Source: Methylobacterium sp. J-026 (GTDB taxonomy: Bacteria; Pseudomonadota; Alphaproteobacteria; Rhizobiales; Beijerinckiaceae). From it: DNA of 53,370 nucleotides. The notes below the pieces were generated by a model, which saw nothing but the letters and a program-made list of their open reading frames with translations, did not search any database and was not told the origin of the DNA. This document shows positions 42,254-53,303 of the stretch, piece after piece (the stretch's first letter is position 1; every line of letters begins with the position of its first letter). The stretch is from positions 1-53,370 of the forward strand of contig NZ_JAKSYC010000320.1 of NCBI RefSeq assembly GCF_022829585.1. The letters run 5' to 3'. Position numbers and translations under genes: made by a program.

Positions 42254-43030
42254 ATGATCGATCCGATCACAGACGACGATCTCATCGCCTTCGTCGACGG
42301 GCAGATCGACCCGATGCGCCGCCTCGACGTCGAGGCCCATCTGGCCGCCAATCCCGCCGCCGCCGCCCGGGTGATGGCCGAGATGCACGATCGCGACGCC
42401 CTGCGGGCCTGCTTCGCGCGGGTCCCGGGGCCCGGGCCCGACCGGACCGTCGTCCTGGCGCGCCGGTTCGACCGCAACCTGCGCTGGCGCCGGGTCGCCG
42501 CGCGCCTCAAGCGGGCCGCCGCCATCGCGGTGCTGGTCGGCGCGGGCTGGCTCGCCCATGACGAGATCGGGCGGTTCGGCGTGCCGGATACCCAGGCGGC
42601 GACGCCGGATCCGGCCCTGATCGCCGACGCCCGGCAGGCCCGCGCCGTGGCGCAGCTGCGCAAGAGCGTGACGGGACAGGCCGCGGGCCAGGCCGAGGGG
42701 CCGGTCTACGATCGGACGCGCCTGCGCGCCGTCACGGGCATCGACCTGCCGACGCTCCCGGACGGCTGGCGGGTGCGCGACATCCAGATCTTCCCCGCCC
42801 GCCACGGCACCGGCATCGAGATCGCCCTGGAGGCCGGGGGCTTTGGTGAGGCGTCGCTCTTTGCCACGCGCGGCCTCCGCGGGGGAGCCACGGCCCTCAC
42901 TGGCTCCGACGACGGCGACGTCATCTCCTGGAACGCGGGCGACACCGCCTACGCGCTGATCGGCCCGCGGGACGACGCGGCGCTGCGGCAGGTGGCGGGT
43001 CTGCTCGGGGCTGAGCCGTCGGCGCGCTGA
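42254..43030 (+). CDS. Membrane anti-sigma factor
   Basis: 258 residues. The cytosolic N-domain (TDDDLIAFVDGQIDPMRRLDVEAHLAANPAAAARVM) is typical of FecR/RskA-like anti-sigma factors. It lacks the HxxxCxxC zinc motif, so it is not a ZAS redox sensor of the ChrR type. One membrane segment follows at about 96-108 (AAAIAVLVGAGWL), and the C-terminal 140 residues are periplasmic. It should sequester the sigma factor encoded upstream; the releasing signal is unknown. Confidence 0.85.
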   Translation: MIDPITDDDLIAFVDGQIDPMRRLDVEAHLAANPAAAARVMAEMHDRDALRACFARVPGPGPDRTVVLARRFDRNLRWRRVAARLKRAAAIAVLVGAGWLAHDEIGRFGVPDTQAATPDPALIADARQARAVAQLRKSVTGQAAGQAEGPVYDRTRLRAVTGIDLPTLPDGWRVRDIQIFPARHGTGIEIALEAGGFGEASLFATRGLRGGATALTGSDDGDVISWNAGDTAYALIGPRDDAALRQVAGLLGAEPSAR

Positions 43031-43090
43031 AGCGGTGAAGTCAGACTTCCGGCGCTCGTCCCGACCACATTGCGACAGGCCGCGCCCGCT

Positions 43091-43363
43091 TCAGGCATCG
43101 TAGTGCCAGCGGCATTGGACAATCTCGAGGACTTGATCCTCTCCGACGCCTTTCACGCGATACACGAGGCGGTGCTCCCCGGTGATCCGGCGCGACCACC
43201 ATCCTTTGAGGTTGCCTCGCAAAGGTTCGACTTTCCCAATGCCCGAGAAAGGCGTTCGCATGCTGGCCTTGATCAGATCATTGATGCGGACAAGCGTATC
43301 CCGGTCGGTCGCCTGCCAGTGCAGGTAATCCTCCCAGGCCGTCACTGACCAGACGAGCTTCAC
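43091..43363 (-). CDS. yoeB: Type II toxin YoeB (Txe/YoeB family RNase)
   Basis: 90 residues, the normal length. Motifs: VWSVTAWEDYLHWQATDRDTLVRINDLIKASMRTPFSGIGKVEPLRGNLKGWWSRRITGEHRLVYRV, with the catalytic Glu, Arg, His and Tyr residues and the terminal QCRWHYDA. It cleaves mRNA on the ribosome. The start overlaps the yefM stop by 4 bp. The toxin appears intact. Confidence 0.95.
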   Translation of the reverse strand: MKLVWSVTAWEDYLHWQATDRDTLVRINDLIKASMRTPFSGIGKVEPLRGNLKGWWSRRITGEHRLVYRVKGVGEDQVLEIVQCRWHYDA

Positions 43364-43614
43364 GGCTCGATGAGGCTATGTTCGGTGCCGGCCCCGGCAT
43401 CAAGCTGTGCGACACCGTCCAGAAGACGCTTGGCATTCGCCGGCGTCGAGAGCAGGTGCAGCGTCTCGCGGATGCTGTCCAGCTCGGCCAGCGGCATGAC
43501 CACCATGTCTGGGCGGTTCTGCCGGGTCACGATCAGCTCCGCCCGATCCTCCTCGACACGGTCGAGGTAGGTCGCGAGGTGCGCACGGAACTCGGTGTAG
43601 CTGACCTGGCTCAT
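43360..43614 (-). CDS. yefM: Type II antitoxin YefM (Phd family)
   Basis: 84 residues from the ATG at 43614, preceded by GAGG. The N-terminal Phd fold is VSYTEFRAHLATYLDRVEEDRAELIVTRQNRPDMVVMPLAELDSI; the C-terminal LLSTPANAKRLLDGVAQLDAG binds YoeB. An alternative ATG is two codons earlier. YefM autorepresses through TGTACA boxes, which are present just upstream. Confidence 0.92.
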   Translation of the reverse strand: MSQVSYTEFRAHLATYLDRVEEDRAELIVTRQNRPDMVVMPLAELDSIRETLHLLSTPANAKRLLDGVAQLDAGAGTEHSLIEP

Positions 43615-43627
43615 ACCCATCCTCAGC

Positions 43628-43645
43628 TGTACAGGATGGTGTACA
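43628..43645 (-). promoter_or_regulatory. YefM operator (two phased TGTACA boxes)
   Basis: TGTACA-N6-TGTACA, with a centre-to-centre distance of 12 bp, located 14 bp upstream of the yefM start. TGTACA hexamers with this spacing are the known core of the E. coli yefM-yoeB operator, so autorepression is expected to be conserved. Confidence 0.8.
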
Positions 43646-43676
43646 TATTTCGGCCGCGTGTCCGACACAAGGCTGG

Positions 43677-43692
43677 GCGATGCGCGCATCGC
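43677..43692. promoter_or_regulatory. 16-bp perfect palindrome upstream of cdd
   Basis: GCGATGCG-CGCATCGC lies between the yefM operator and the cdd start (64 bp upstream of the ATG). Its position suits an operator for the nucleoside operon, but no regulator gene is near and no known consensus matches. Confidence 0.35.
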
Positions 43693-43755
43693 GACGCCTC
43701 CTCCGGCCCACCATGACCCTCGACATCCCGCCCCGGCGGGTGCCAAAGATCGGCC

Positions 43756-44181
43756 ATGCAGGCTGCGGATTCAGCACAAGCGGATGAGGGGGCGGCCCTG
43801 CTGGCGGCCGCGCGGTCGGTCCGGGAGCGGGCGCACGCGCCCTATTCCCGCTTCCGGGTCGGCGCGGCGCTGCGCGACGAGCGCGGCGTCCTCCATGCCG
43901 GCTGCAACGTCGAGAACGCGGCCTATCCGGTCGGGACCTGCGCGGAGGCCGGGGCGATCGCCGCCATGGTGGCGGCCGGCGGGCGGCGCATCGCGGCGAT
44001 CCTCGTCTGCGGGGACGGCGCGGGCCTCGTGACGCCCTGCGGCGCCTGCCGCCAGCGCATCCGGGAATTCGCGGGGCCGGACACGCCGATCCACGCCGCC
44101 ACCCCGGACGGCATCGCCAGAACCTTCACGCTCGCGGACCTGCTGCCCGAATCCTTCGGTCCGGAGACGCTCGGTGAGTGA
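43756..44181 (+). CDS. cdd: Cytidine deaminase
   Basis: 141 residues, homotetrameric type. Zinc motifs: CNVENAAYPVGTCAEAGAIAAMV, with the CAE active-site triad, and PCGACRQRIREF. It deaminates cytidine and deoxycytidine to uridine and deoxyuridine. It is the first gene of cdd-PNP-deoC-deoA and overlaps the next gene by 8 bp. Confidence 0.95.
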   Translation: MQAADSAQADEGAALLAAARSVRERAHAPYSRFRVGAALRDERGVLHAGCNVENAAYPVGTCAEAGAIAAMVAAGGRRIAAILVCGDGAGLVTPCGACRQRIREFAGPDTPIHAATPDGIARTFTLADLLPESFGPETLGE

Positions 44182-45007
44182 GGCCGCCGCCCTCGACGCG
44201 CTGCGTGCCGCCGGCTTCGCGGGGGACTACGCCTGCGCCCTTGTGACCGGCACCGGCCTCGGCGGGATCGCGGCCGCCCTGGAGGACGCCGTCTCCCTCG
44301 CCTACGCGGCGATCCCGGGCTTCCCGGGGGCTGGGGTCAGCGGTCATGCCGGGCGTCTGCACCGCGGATCCCTGGCGGGGCGGCCCGTCCTGGTCTTCGA
44401 GGGGCGGGCGCACGCCTACGAGCGGGGCGACCCGGCGGTGATGCGCGTGCCGCTCGCCTGCGCCCGGCATCTCGGGGCGCGGCGCCTGCTCCTGACCAAC
44501 GCCTCCGGATCCCTGCGGCCGGAGACCGGCCCCGGCAGCCTCGTGCTGCTGTCCGACCACATCAACCTGTCGGGCCTGAACCCGCTGATCGGCGAGGCGA
44601 GCGATGCCCGCTTCGTGCCGATGACCGAGGCCTATGACCCCGACCTGCGGGCGCGCCTGCGCGCGGCGGCCTCCACCTGCGGTGTGCCGCTGGGGGAGGG
44701 GGTCTACGCGTGGTTCTCCGGCCCGAGCTTCGAGACGCCCGCCGAGGTCCGGATGGCCGGCATCCTGGGGGCCGACCTCGTGGGCATGTCGACGGTGCCC
44801 GAGGTCATCCTCGCCCGCTTCCTCGGCTTGCCGGTGGCGGCGGTCTCGGTGGTGACCAACCTCGCGGCCGGGATCGCCGGGGGCGCCCCGCACCATGCCG
44901 AGACCAAGGCGGTGGCGGCCCGGGCCGCGGCGGATCTCGGCCGCCTGATCCGGGCCTTCGTGGCCGGCTTGCCCGCCGGAGACCTGCCCGCCGGAGATAC
45001 GCCATGA
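44174..45007 (+). CDS. Purine-nucleoside phosphorylase (trimeric type)
   Basis: 277 residues from a GTG start. Motifs: GTGLGGIA, HAGRLHRGSLAGRPVLVFEGRAHAYE, LLTNASGSL, the base-binding Glu in GPSFETPAEVRMAG, GMSTVPEVILA and the purine-contact Asn in VVTNLAAG. This is the PunA-like family, specific for inosine and guanosine rather than adenosine. It releases (deoxy)ribose-1-phosphate. Both gene borders overlap neighbours (8 bp with cdd, 4 bp with deoC), indicating one operon. Confidence 0.92.
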   Translation: MSEAAALDALRAAGFAGDYACALVTGTGLGGIAAALEDAVSLAYAAIPGFPGAGVSGHAGRLHRGSLAGRPVLVFEGRAHAYERGDPAVMRVPLACARHLGARRLLLTNASGSLRPETGPGSLVLLSDHINLSGLNPLIGEASDARFVPMTEAYDPDLRARLRAAASTCGVPLGEGVYAWFSGPSFETPAEVRMAGILGADLVGMSTVPEVILARFLGLPVAAVSVVTNLAAGIAGGAPHHAETKAVAARAAADLGRLIRAFVAGLPAGDLPAGDTP

Positions 45008-45735
45008 CCGATCCCGAGACCGGCGTGGTCACCCGCCGGGCGCTGCCGCTCCTCGATCTCACCGATCTCGGCGAGACCTGCACCGAGACGAAGATCGACG
45101 CTCTGTGCCGGGACGCGAAGGCCGGCGGTGTCGCCGCGATCTGCGTCTGGCCGCGCTTCGTCGCGCAGGGCGCCCGGGCGCTCTCCGGCACCGGCCTCCG
45201 GATCGCCACGGTGATCAACTTCCCCGAAGGCGGCGAGGATTGCGCCCGGGCCACCGACGACACCGCCGAGGCCCTGCGCGACGGCGCGGACGAGATCGAC
45301 CTCGTCCTGCCCTATCGCGCCCTGCAGCGGGGCGATGCGGCGCTGGCCCGCGACATGGTCGAGGCCGTGCGCGACACCTGCGGCGCCGCGACCCTCAAGG
45401 TGATCCTCGAGACGGGCGAACTCGCCGATCCGGACACGATCCGGGCGGCGAGCCGGCTCGCCCTGGAGGCGGGGGCCGATTTCCTGAAGACCTCCACGGG
45501 CAAGAGCCCGGTCTCGGCGACCCCGGAGGCCGCCGAAGCGATGCTGACGGAGATCCTGGCGCGCAGCAGCCCCGCCGGCCTGAAGGTGTCGGGCGGCCTG
45601 CGCAGCGTCGCCGACGCCGCCGCCTATCTCGCCCTGGCCGATCGGATCATGGGCCCCGACTGGGTGACTCCAAAAACCTTCCGGCTCGGGGCGAGCAGCC
45701 TGTTCGGCGCCCTGATGCAGGCCCGGGGGCTCTGA
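45004..45735 (+). CDS. deoC: Deoxyribose-phosphate aldolase
   Basis: 243 residues, a class I aldolase. The Schiff-base lysine is in GADFLKTSTGKSP, with the second active-site Lys in GLKVSGGLRS. Other signatures: LLDLTDLGETCTETKIDALC and EIDLVLPYRALQRGD. It splits deoxyribose-5-phosphate into acetaldehyde and glyceraldehyde-3-phosphate. The ATGA overlap with the phosphorylase gene indicates coupling. The phosphopentomutase needed to make its substrate from deoxyribose-1-phosphate is not in this operon. Confidence 0.93.
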   Translation: MTDPETGVVTRRALPLLDLTDLGETCTETKIDALCRDAKAGGVAAICVWPRFVAQGARALSGTGLRIATVINFPEGGEDCARATDDTAEALRDGADEIDLVLPYRALQRGDAALARDMVEAVRDTCGAATLKVILETGELADPDTIRAASRLALEAGADFLKTSTGKSPVSATPEAAEAMLTEILARSSPAGLKVSGGLRSVADAAAYLALADRIMGPDWVTPKTFRLGASSLFGALMQARGL

Positions 45736-45737
45736 GC

Positions 45738-47063
45738 ATGCGCCTCCCGCAGGAAACCATCCGGGCCAAGCGCGACGGCCTGACTTTGGATGCCGCGGAG
45801 ATCGGGGCCTTCGTCACGGGCCTCACGCAGGGCACAGTCGGCGAGGGGCAGGCGGCGGCCTTCGCCATGGCGGTGTTCTTCCGCGGCCTGGCGCTCCCCG
45901 AGCGGGTGGCGCTGACCCGGGCGATGGCGGAATCAGGCCGGGTGCTGACCTGGGCGCTGCCGGGCCCGGTGCTCGACAAGCACTCCACCGGCGGCATCGG
46001 CGACACGGTGAGCCTCGTCCTGGCCCCGATGGTGGCGGCCTGCGGCGGCTACGTGCCGATGATCTCCGGGCGCGGCCTCGGCCATACCGGAGGCACCCTC
46101 GACAAGCTCGCCAGCATCCCGGGCTACGATGCGACCCCGGAGCTCGACACCTTCCGGGACGTCGTCGCCCGAGTCGGCTGCGCGATCATCGGCCAGACCG
46201 CCGACCTCGCCCCGGCCGACCGGCGCCTCTACGCGATCCGCGACGTGACCGGGACCGTCGAGTCGCTGGATCTCATCACCGCCTCGATCCTCTCGAAGAA
46301 GCTCGCCGCCGGGCTCGACGGACTGGTGATGGACGTCAAGCAGGGCTCCGGCGCCTTCATGGCGAGCCTGCCCGAAGCGCGGGCGCTGGCCGAGAGCATC
46401 GTCACGGTGGCGGAGGGGGCGGGCCTGCGCACGGCGGCGCTCATCACCGACATGGACGCGCCGCTGGCGAGCGCCGCCGGCAACGCCGTCGAGGTCGCCT
46501 ACGCCATCGCCTATCTGAAGGGCCTGCGCCGGGAGCCGCGCTTCCACGCGGTGACGCTTGCGCTGGCCTCCGAGATGCTGGTGGCTGGGGGTCTCGCGCA
46601 GCACGCCGAAGGTGCTTCGGAGCGGCTCGAAGCGGTCCTGGCCTCGGGCCGCGCGGCCGAGATCTTCGCCGGGATGGTCGCGGCTTTGGGCGGTCCGGCC
46701 GATCTCCTGGACGAGCCGGAGAAACACCTGCCCGCCGCGCCGGTGAGGCGGCCGGTCCATCAGGCCGGGACGGTGGCCGGCATCGCAACCCGGGCGATCG
46801 GGCTGGCGGTGATCGGGCTCGGCGGCGGCCGGACCCGCCCGGAGGATTCCATCGACCCCCGGGTCGGATTCACGGATCTCGCCGCCCCGGGGTCGTCGGG
46901 CGGCCTGCTCGGAATCGTCCACGCAGCCGACGAGGCCGCCGCGGATCGGGCGGAGGCGGCCCTGCGGTCTGCCTACCGGATGGGCGAAGCGCCCGCCGAA
47001 CGGCCGGCGATCCTCGGATTCGGCACGGCGCCCCGCGCGACCGTGGCCAAGCGCCCCGTTTAG
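45738..47063 (+). CDS. deoA: Thymidine phosphorylase
   Basis: 441 residues. The pyrimidine-phosphorylase signature is KHSTGGIGDTVSLVLAPMVAACGGYVPMISGRGLGHTGGTLDKLASIPGY, followed by SILSKKLAAGLDGLVMDVKQGSGAFM. It converts thymidine or deoxyuridine to the base and deoxyribose-1-phosphate. The start lies 2 bp after the deoC stop; it is the last gene of the operon. Confidence 0.95.
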   Translation: MRLPQETIRAKRDGLTLDAAEIGAFVTGLTQGTVGEGQAAAFAMAVFFRGLALPERVALTRAMAESGRVLTWALPGPVLDKHSTGGIGDTVSLVLAPMVAACGGYVPMISGRGLGHTGGTLDKLASIPGYDATPELDTFRDVVARVGCAIIGQTADLAPADRRLYAIRDVTGTVESLDLITASILSKKLAAGLDGLVMDVKQGSGAFMASLPEARALAESIVTVAEGAGLRTAALITDMDAPLASAAGNAVEVAYAIAYLKGLRREPRFHAVTLALASEMLVAGGLAQHAEGASERLEAVLASGRAAEIFAGMVAALGGPADLLDEPEKHLPAAPVRRPVHQAGTVAGIATRAIGLAVIGLGGGRTRPEDSIDPRVGFTDLAAPGSSGGLLGIVHAADEAAADRAEAALRSAYRMGEAPAERPAILGFGTAPRATVAKRPV

Positions 47064-47644
47064 GCCGGAGGCGGGTCACGGCCGGACCCAGGCGCGTCAG
47101 CCTCCCCCGGCCCTTGCCGACGCAGGGCCCATTCTGCCCCGCGGAGGCTGCCGGATTCACACGTCTCAGTCTGACACCAACATCATGACAACGGAGCGCT
47201 TTTCCCCTCCCCGCAAGGGGGACGAGAGCGTCTCGGCCAGCGATGTGTGAATGTCGCAGCCCTGGCGGGGAGGAGGGAACCCAGCGGCCGGAGATGTGTG
47301 ACCCTCCTCCCCCGCAGGAGGGCGAGTCCGGCCGCCCGCGTCTCCCACGCAGATGCGTGACCCCGCTCTCGGACCATGCGTAGACGGGCGCGCCCCGCCA
47401 CCCGGACAGGAAAACGCGCCTGTCATCGCGACCCGGTAGCGGCCAGATTCGAAACGTTCTATATCCCTACCTGGCTGCGCCGCGCGGCTCCACGGGCGTC
47501 CAAATCGCCCCCGCGCATCGTCTCCTGCCCGGGCACTCCCGGGGCGGCGCGCGCCCGTCGGGCGCTAAACAGGCCGAACACGGATCTCCTAGCGCAGGAC
47601 TTGCCTGCGCGTGTTCGACAACCGCAGCGAGGATAGAACCAGCC
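47064..47644. repeat. Intergenic region deoA-acnA with interspersed repeat
   Basis: 581 bp. Inverted arms TTCCCCTCCCCGC (about 47204) and GCGGGGAGGAGGGAA (about 47265) recall the long repeats elsewhere. The nonamer GATGTGTGA occurs at 47242-47250 and 47293-47301, with GATGCGTGA at 47352-47360. The last 60 bp before acnA probably hold its promoter and a CGAGGA site, but no clear boxes are visible. Frames here give Arg/Pro-rich products and are not genes. Confidence 0.45.
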
Positions 47645-50344
<2,700 letters not shown>

Positions 50345-50384
50345 CCGACCGGGCGGATCCCTCCGCTCGCATCATCGACCCGCG

Positions 50385-50408
50385 CTCCTCCCCCCTCGTG
50401 GGGAGGAG
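50385..50408 (+). terminator. Hairpin downstream of acnA
   Basis: CTCCTCCCC (50385-50393) and GGGGAGGAG (50400-50408) form a 9-bp stem with a 6-nt loop 40 bp after the acnA stop. There is no T tract. The rest of the 275-bp spacer to radA shows nothing gene-like and may be a further interspersed repeat. Confidence 0.5.
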
Positions 50409-50619
50409 CCGGCGGTGGGGAACTCCCGCACCGCCCCGACCCCACCGAACATCCACGGGCTACGGGCCACACCGGTTTCATTCGTGGCCGCAGTCAGGCC
50501 GTTGCGGCAGAAGGCGCAGGTCCCCTCTCCCGCACGGGCGAGGCGCGCGTCGCGGCCTGCAACAGCGCCGGTGCCCCAAACCTGTGTCGTCCGTAGATCC
50601 AGGGGGAGGGGAAAACCCC

Positions 50620-52056
50620 TCACACCTCCTCGTCGGCGTAGCGCGTCTGGGCCCGCCCGCGCGGTCCGGAGCCCTTCCGCGGCGCGCCCGCGCTGATCCC
50701 CGCCACCAGGTCGGCGATGTGGCGCAGGGTCTCCACCGACAGGGCCTTGTCGCCCTCGCCGCGTCCCTGCGGAATGAGGGCCTTGGCGAAGCCGAGTTTC
50801 TGGGCCTCCTTCAGCCGGGCACCCGCCTGGGCCACCGGCCGGATCGCCCCGGACAGGCCGATCTCGCCGAAATACACCGTCTCGGGCGGCAGCACCGCCC
50901 CCGACAGGGACGAGACCAGGGCGGCGGCCACCGCCAGATCCGCCGCCGGCTCGGTGATCCGTAAGCCGCCGGCGACGTTCAGATAGACGTCGTGGGTGCC
51001 GAGCCGGATGCCGCCATGGGCCTCCAGCACCGCCAGCACCATCGACAGCCGGTTCGGGTCCCAGCCGACCACCGCCCGGCGCGGCATGCCCAGCGAAGAG
51101 GGCGCCACCAGAGCCTGGATCTCCACCAGCAGGGGCCGCGTCCCCTCCATCCCGGCGAAGACCGCGGTGCCGGCGGCCTGCTGGTCGCGGCCGGCCAGGA
51201 ACAGGGCCGAGGGGTTGGGCACCTCGGCGAGCCCGGCATCGGTCATCTCGAACACGCCGATCTCGTCGGTGGGTCCGAAGCGGTTCTTGACCGCGCGCAG
51301 GATCCGGAAATGGTGGCCCTGGTCGCCCTCGAACGAGGCGACCGCGTCGACCATGTGCTCCACCACCCGGGGGCCGGCGATCTGCCCGTCCTTGGTGACG
51401 TGGCCGACCAGGATCACCGCCGTGCCGGTGGTCTTGGCGAAGCGGATCAGGGCCTGGGCCGAGGAGCGGACCTGCGTGACCGTGCCGGGGGCCGATTCCA
51501 CGGTCTCGGTCCACATGGTCTGGATCGAGTCGATGATCGCCAGGGCCGGCGGCCGGCCCTGGCTCAGGGTCTCGACGATATCCTCGACATTGGTCTCGGC
51601 GGCGAGCTGCACCGGGTGCGTGCTGAGGCCCAGCCGCTCGGCCCGCAGGCGCACCTGCCCCACCGCCTCCTCGCCCGAGATGTAGGCGACCCGCTCGCCG
51701 GTGCCCGCCATCGCCGCGGAGGCCTGCATCAGCAGGGTCGACTTGCCGATGCCGGGATCGCCGCCGAGCAGGATCACCGAGCCGCGCACGAAGCCGCCGC
51801 CGGTCACCCGGTCGAGCTCGCCGATCCCGGAGGGCATGCGCGGCGCCTCCTTGGCCTCGCCGGTCAGCCCCTCCAGCGGGAAGACCCGGCCGCGGGCCCG
51901 GGACGGCCGGGTCGCGACCGGCCCGGACTGGCCCGGCGCGGCGGCGGCCTCCTCGACGATCGTGTTCCAGCCGTTGCACGCCTCGCAGCGCCCGCGCCAG
52001 CGGTTGTAGACCGCCCCGCAGGACTGGCAGACGAAGGTCTGGTGGATCTTGGCCAT
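50620..52056 (-). CDS. radA: DNA repair protein RadA
   Basis: 478 residues. N-terminal zinc finger CQSCG...CEACNGW; RecA-like core with Walker A GGDPGIGKSTLLMQ and ALAIIDSIQTMW as Walker B; the RadA-specific KNRFGPTDEIGVFEM motif; C-terminal Lon-protease-like domain (MPRRAVVGWDPNRLSMVLAVLEAHGGI...DVYLNVAGGLRI). It is a DnaB-like helicase that drives branch migration in recombination. The ATG at 52056 fits the family N-terminus MAKIHQTFVCQSCG. It follows alr by 44 bp, a common pairing in alphaproteobacteria. Confidence 0.95.
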   Translation of the reverse strand: MAKIHQTFVCQSCGAVYNRWRGRCEACNGWNTIVEEAAAAPGQSGPVATRPSRARGRVFPLEGLTGEAKEAPRMPSGIGELDRVTGGGFVRGSVILLGGDPGIGKSTLLMQASAAMAGTGERVAYISGEEAVGQVRLRAERLGLSTHPVQLAAETNVEDIVETLSQGRPPALAIIDSIQTMWTETVESAPGTVTQVRSSAQALIRFAKTTGTAVILVGHVTKDGQIAGPRVVEHMVDAVASFEGDQGHHFRILRAVKNRFGPTDEIGVFEMTDAGLAEVPNPSALFLAGRDQQAAGTAVFAGMEGTRPLLVEIQALVAPSSLGMPRRAVVGWDPNRLSMVLAVLEAHGGIRLGTHDVYLNVAGGLRITEPAADLAVAAALVSSLSGAVLPPETVYFGEIGLSGAIRPVAQAGARLKEAQKLGFAKALIPQGRGEGDKALSVETLRHIADLVAGISAGAPRKGSGPRGRAQTRYADEEV

Positions 52057-52100
52057 TCGGGTCCGGCGCCGGCTGTCCGGCCTGTCCGCGGGGAATCGGT

Positions 52101-53198
52101 TCAGCCTACATAAGTTCGAACATATCGAGAACCCAGGCCGGTGAGGATCTCGTAGCCGATCGTGCCGGCGGCCTGGCCGACCGTGTCGATATCCAGGCTG
52201 TCGCCGATCAGCACGGCCGTCGCGCCGCGCTCGGCCGCGGGCGCCGCGGTGACGTCGAGGATGATCAGGTCCATGGAGACGAGGCCCAGGATCGGGCAGG
52301 GCACGCCGCCGACCAGGGCTTGACCCCGCCCGCTGATCGCCCGCGGAAACCCGTCGGCGTAGCCGAGCGACAGGGTGGCCAGCCGGCTCGGGGCGGGGGC
52401 GGTCCAGCGGCCGTTGTAGCCGGCTGTGGCGCCGGTCTCGACCGCGCGCACCTGGGCGATCAGGGCCTCCAGCCGGACGACCGGGCGCATCGGGTTGATG
52501 AAGCCCGGCCTCGGGTTGCCGCCGAACAGGGCGTAGCCCGGCCGCAGCAGGTCGTGCCCGGCACCGTCGAGGAACACCCCCGACGAATTCGCCAGCGAGG
52601 CAAGCAGGCCCGGATAGGCCGCCCGGACCCGGGCGAAGTCGGCGATCTGCCGGGCATTGACCGGGTCCTCCGGCTTCTCCGCGCTGACGAAGTGGCTCAG
52701 CAGCAGGTCGATGCCGCAGGCGGCGATGCCCGGGGTGCCGGCCAGCTCCAGCGCCTCCGGCACCGGCAGCCCCAGGCGGTTCATGCCGGTATCGACGTGG
52801 AGCGCCGCGGGCCGGCGTCCGGCCGAGAACGAAGCCCAGTCCGCCATCTCCGCGACGCTCCCGAGCACCGGGCGCAGCCCGTGCGCCGCGTAGGCCTCGA
52901 GGGTGCCCGGGAGCAGGCCGTTCAGGACGTAGATCGCCGCCTCCGGCAGGACGGCCCGGGCGGCGACTCCCTCCGACAGGTGGGCGACGAAGAACGTCCG
53001 GCACCCGGCCGCCCACAGGGCCGGCCCGACCCGCCCGATCCCGCAGCCATAGGCATCGGCCTTCACCACGGCGGCGCAGGGGGCGCCCCCTCGGTCGGCC
53101 AGGATCCGCCAGTTCGCCACGATCGCCCCGAGGTCGATCGTCAGGCGGGCGCCGTGGGCGCCGTCGATGGGTTTGGGCTCGGTCATTCCGCGACGCAT
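52101..53198 (-). CDS. alr: Alanine racemase
   Basis: 365 residues. A PLP enzyme making D-alanine for peptidoglycan. The PLP lysine is Lys46 in VVKADAYGCG. Others: HVDTGMNRLG, LANSSGVFLD, RPGYALFGGNP, and the catalytic Tyr region (TAGYNGRW, then LSLGYADGFPR). The start may be the ATG at 53198 or 53186; neither has a strong ribosome binding site. It is likely co-transcribed with radA. Confidence 0.93.
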   Translation of the reverse strand: MRRGMTEPKPIDGAHGARLTIDLGAIVANWRILADRGGAPCAAVVKADAYGCGIGRVGPALWAAGCRTFFVAHLSEGVAARAVLPEAAIYVLNGLLPGTLEAYAAHGLRPVLGSVAEMADWASFSAGRRPAALHVDTGMNRLGLPVPEALELAGTPGIAACGIDLLLSHFVSAEKPEDPVNARQIADFARVRAAYPGLLASLANSSGVFLDGAGHDLLRPGYALFGGNPRPGFINPMRPVVRLEALIAQVRAVETGATAGYNGRWTAPAPSRLATLSLGYADGFPRAISGRGQALVGGVPCPILGLVSMDLIILDVTAAPAAERGATAVLIGDSLDIDTVGQAAGTIGYEILTGLGSRYVRTYVG

Positions 53199-53303
53199 AT
53201 CATCTCATTGATGCCCTGCCGACATGCAACACGTGCCGTCCTGGATCTCGGATGGACTTCAATCTGGGGCGGGGAGCGAAGAGTTGGAAGTCAGTGGAGA
53301 AAT

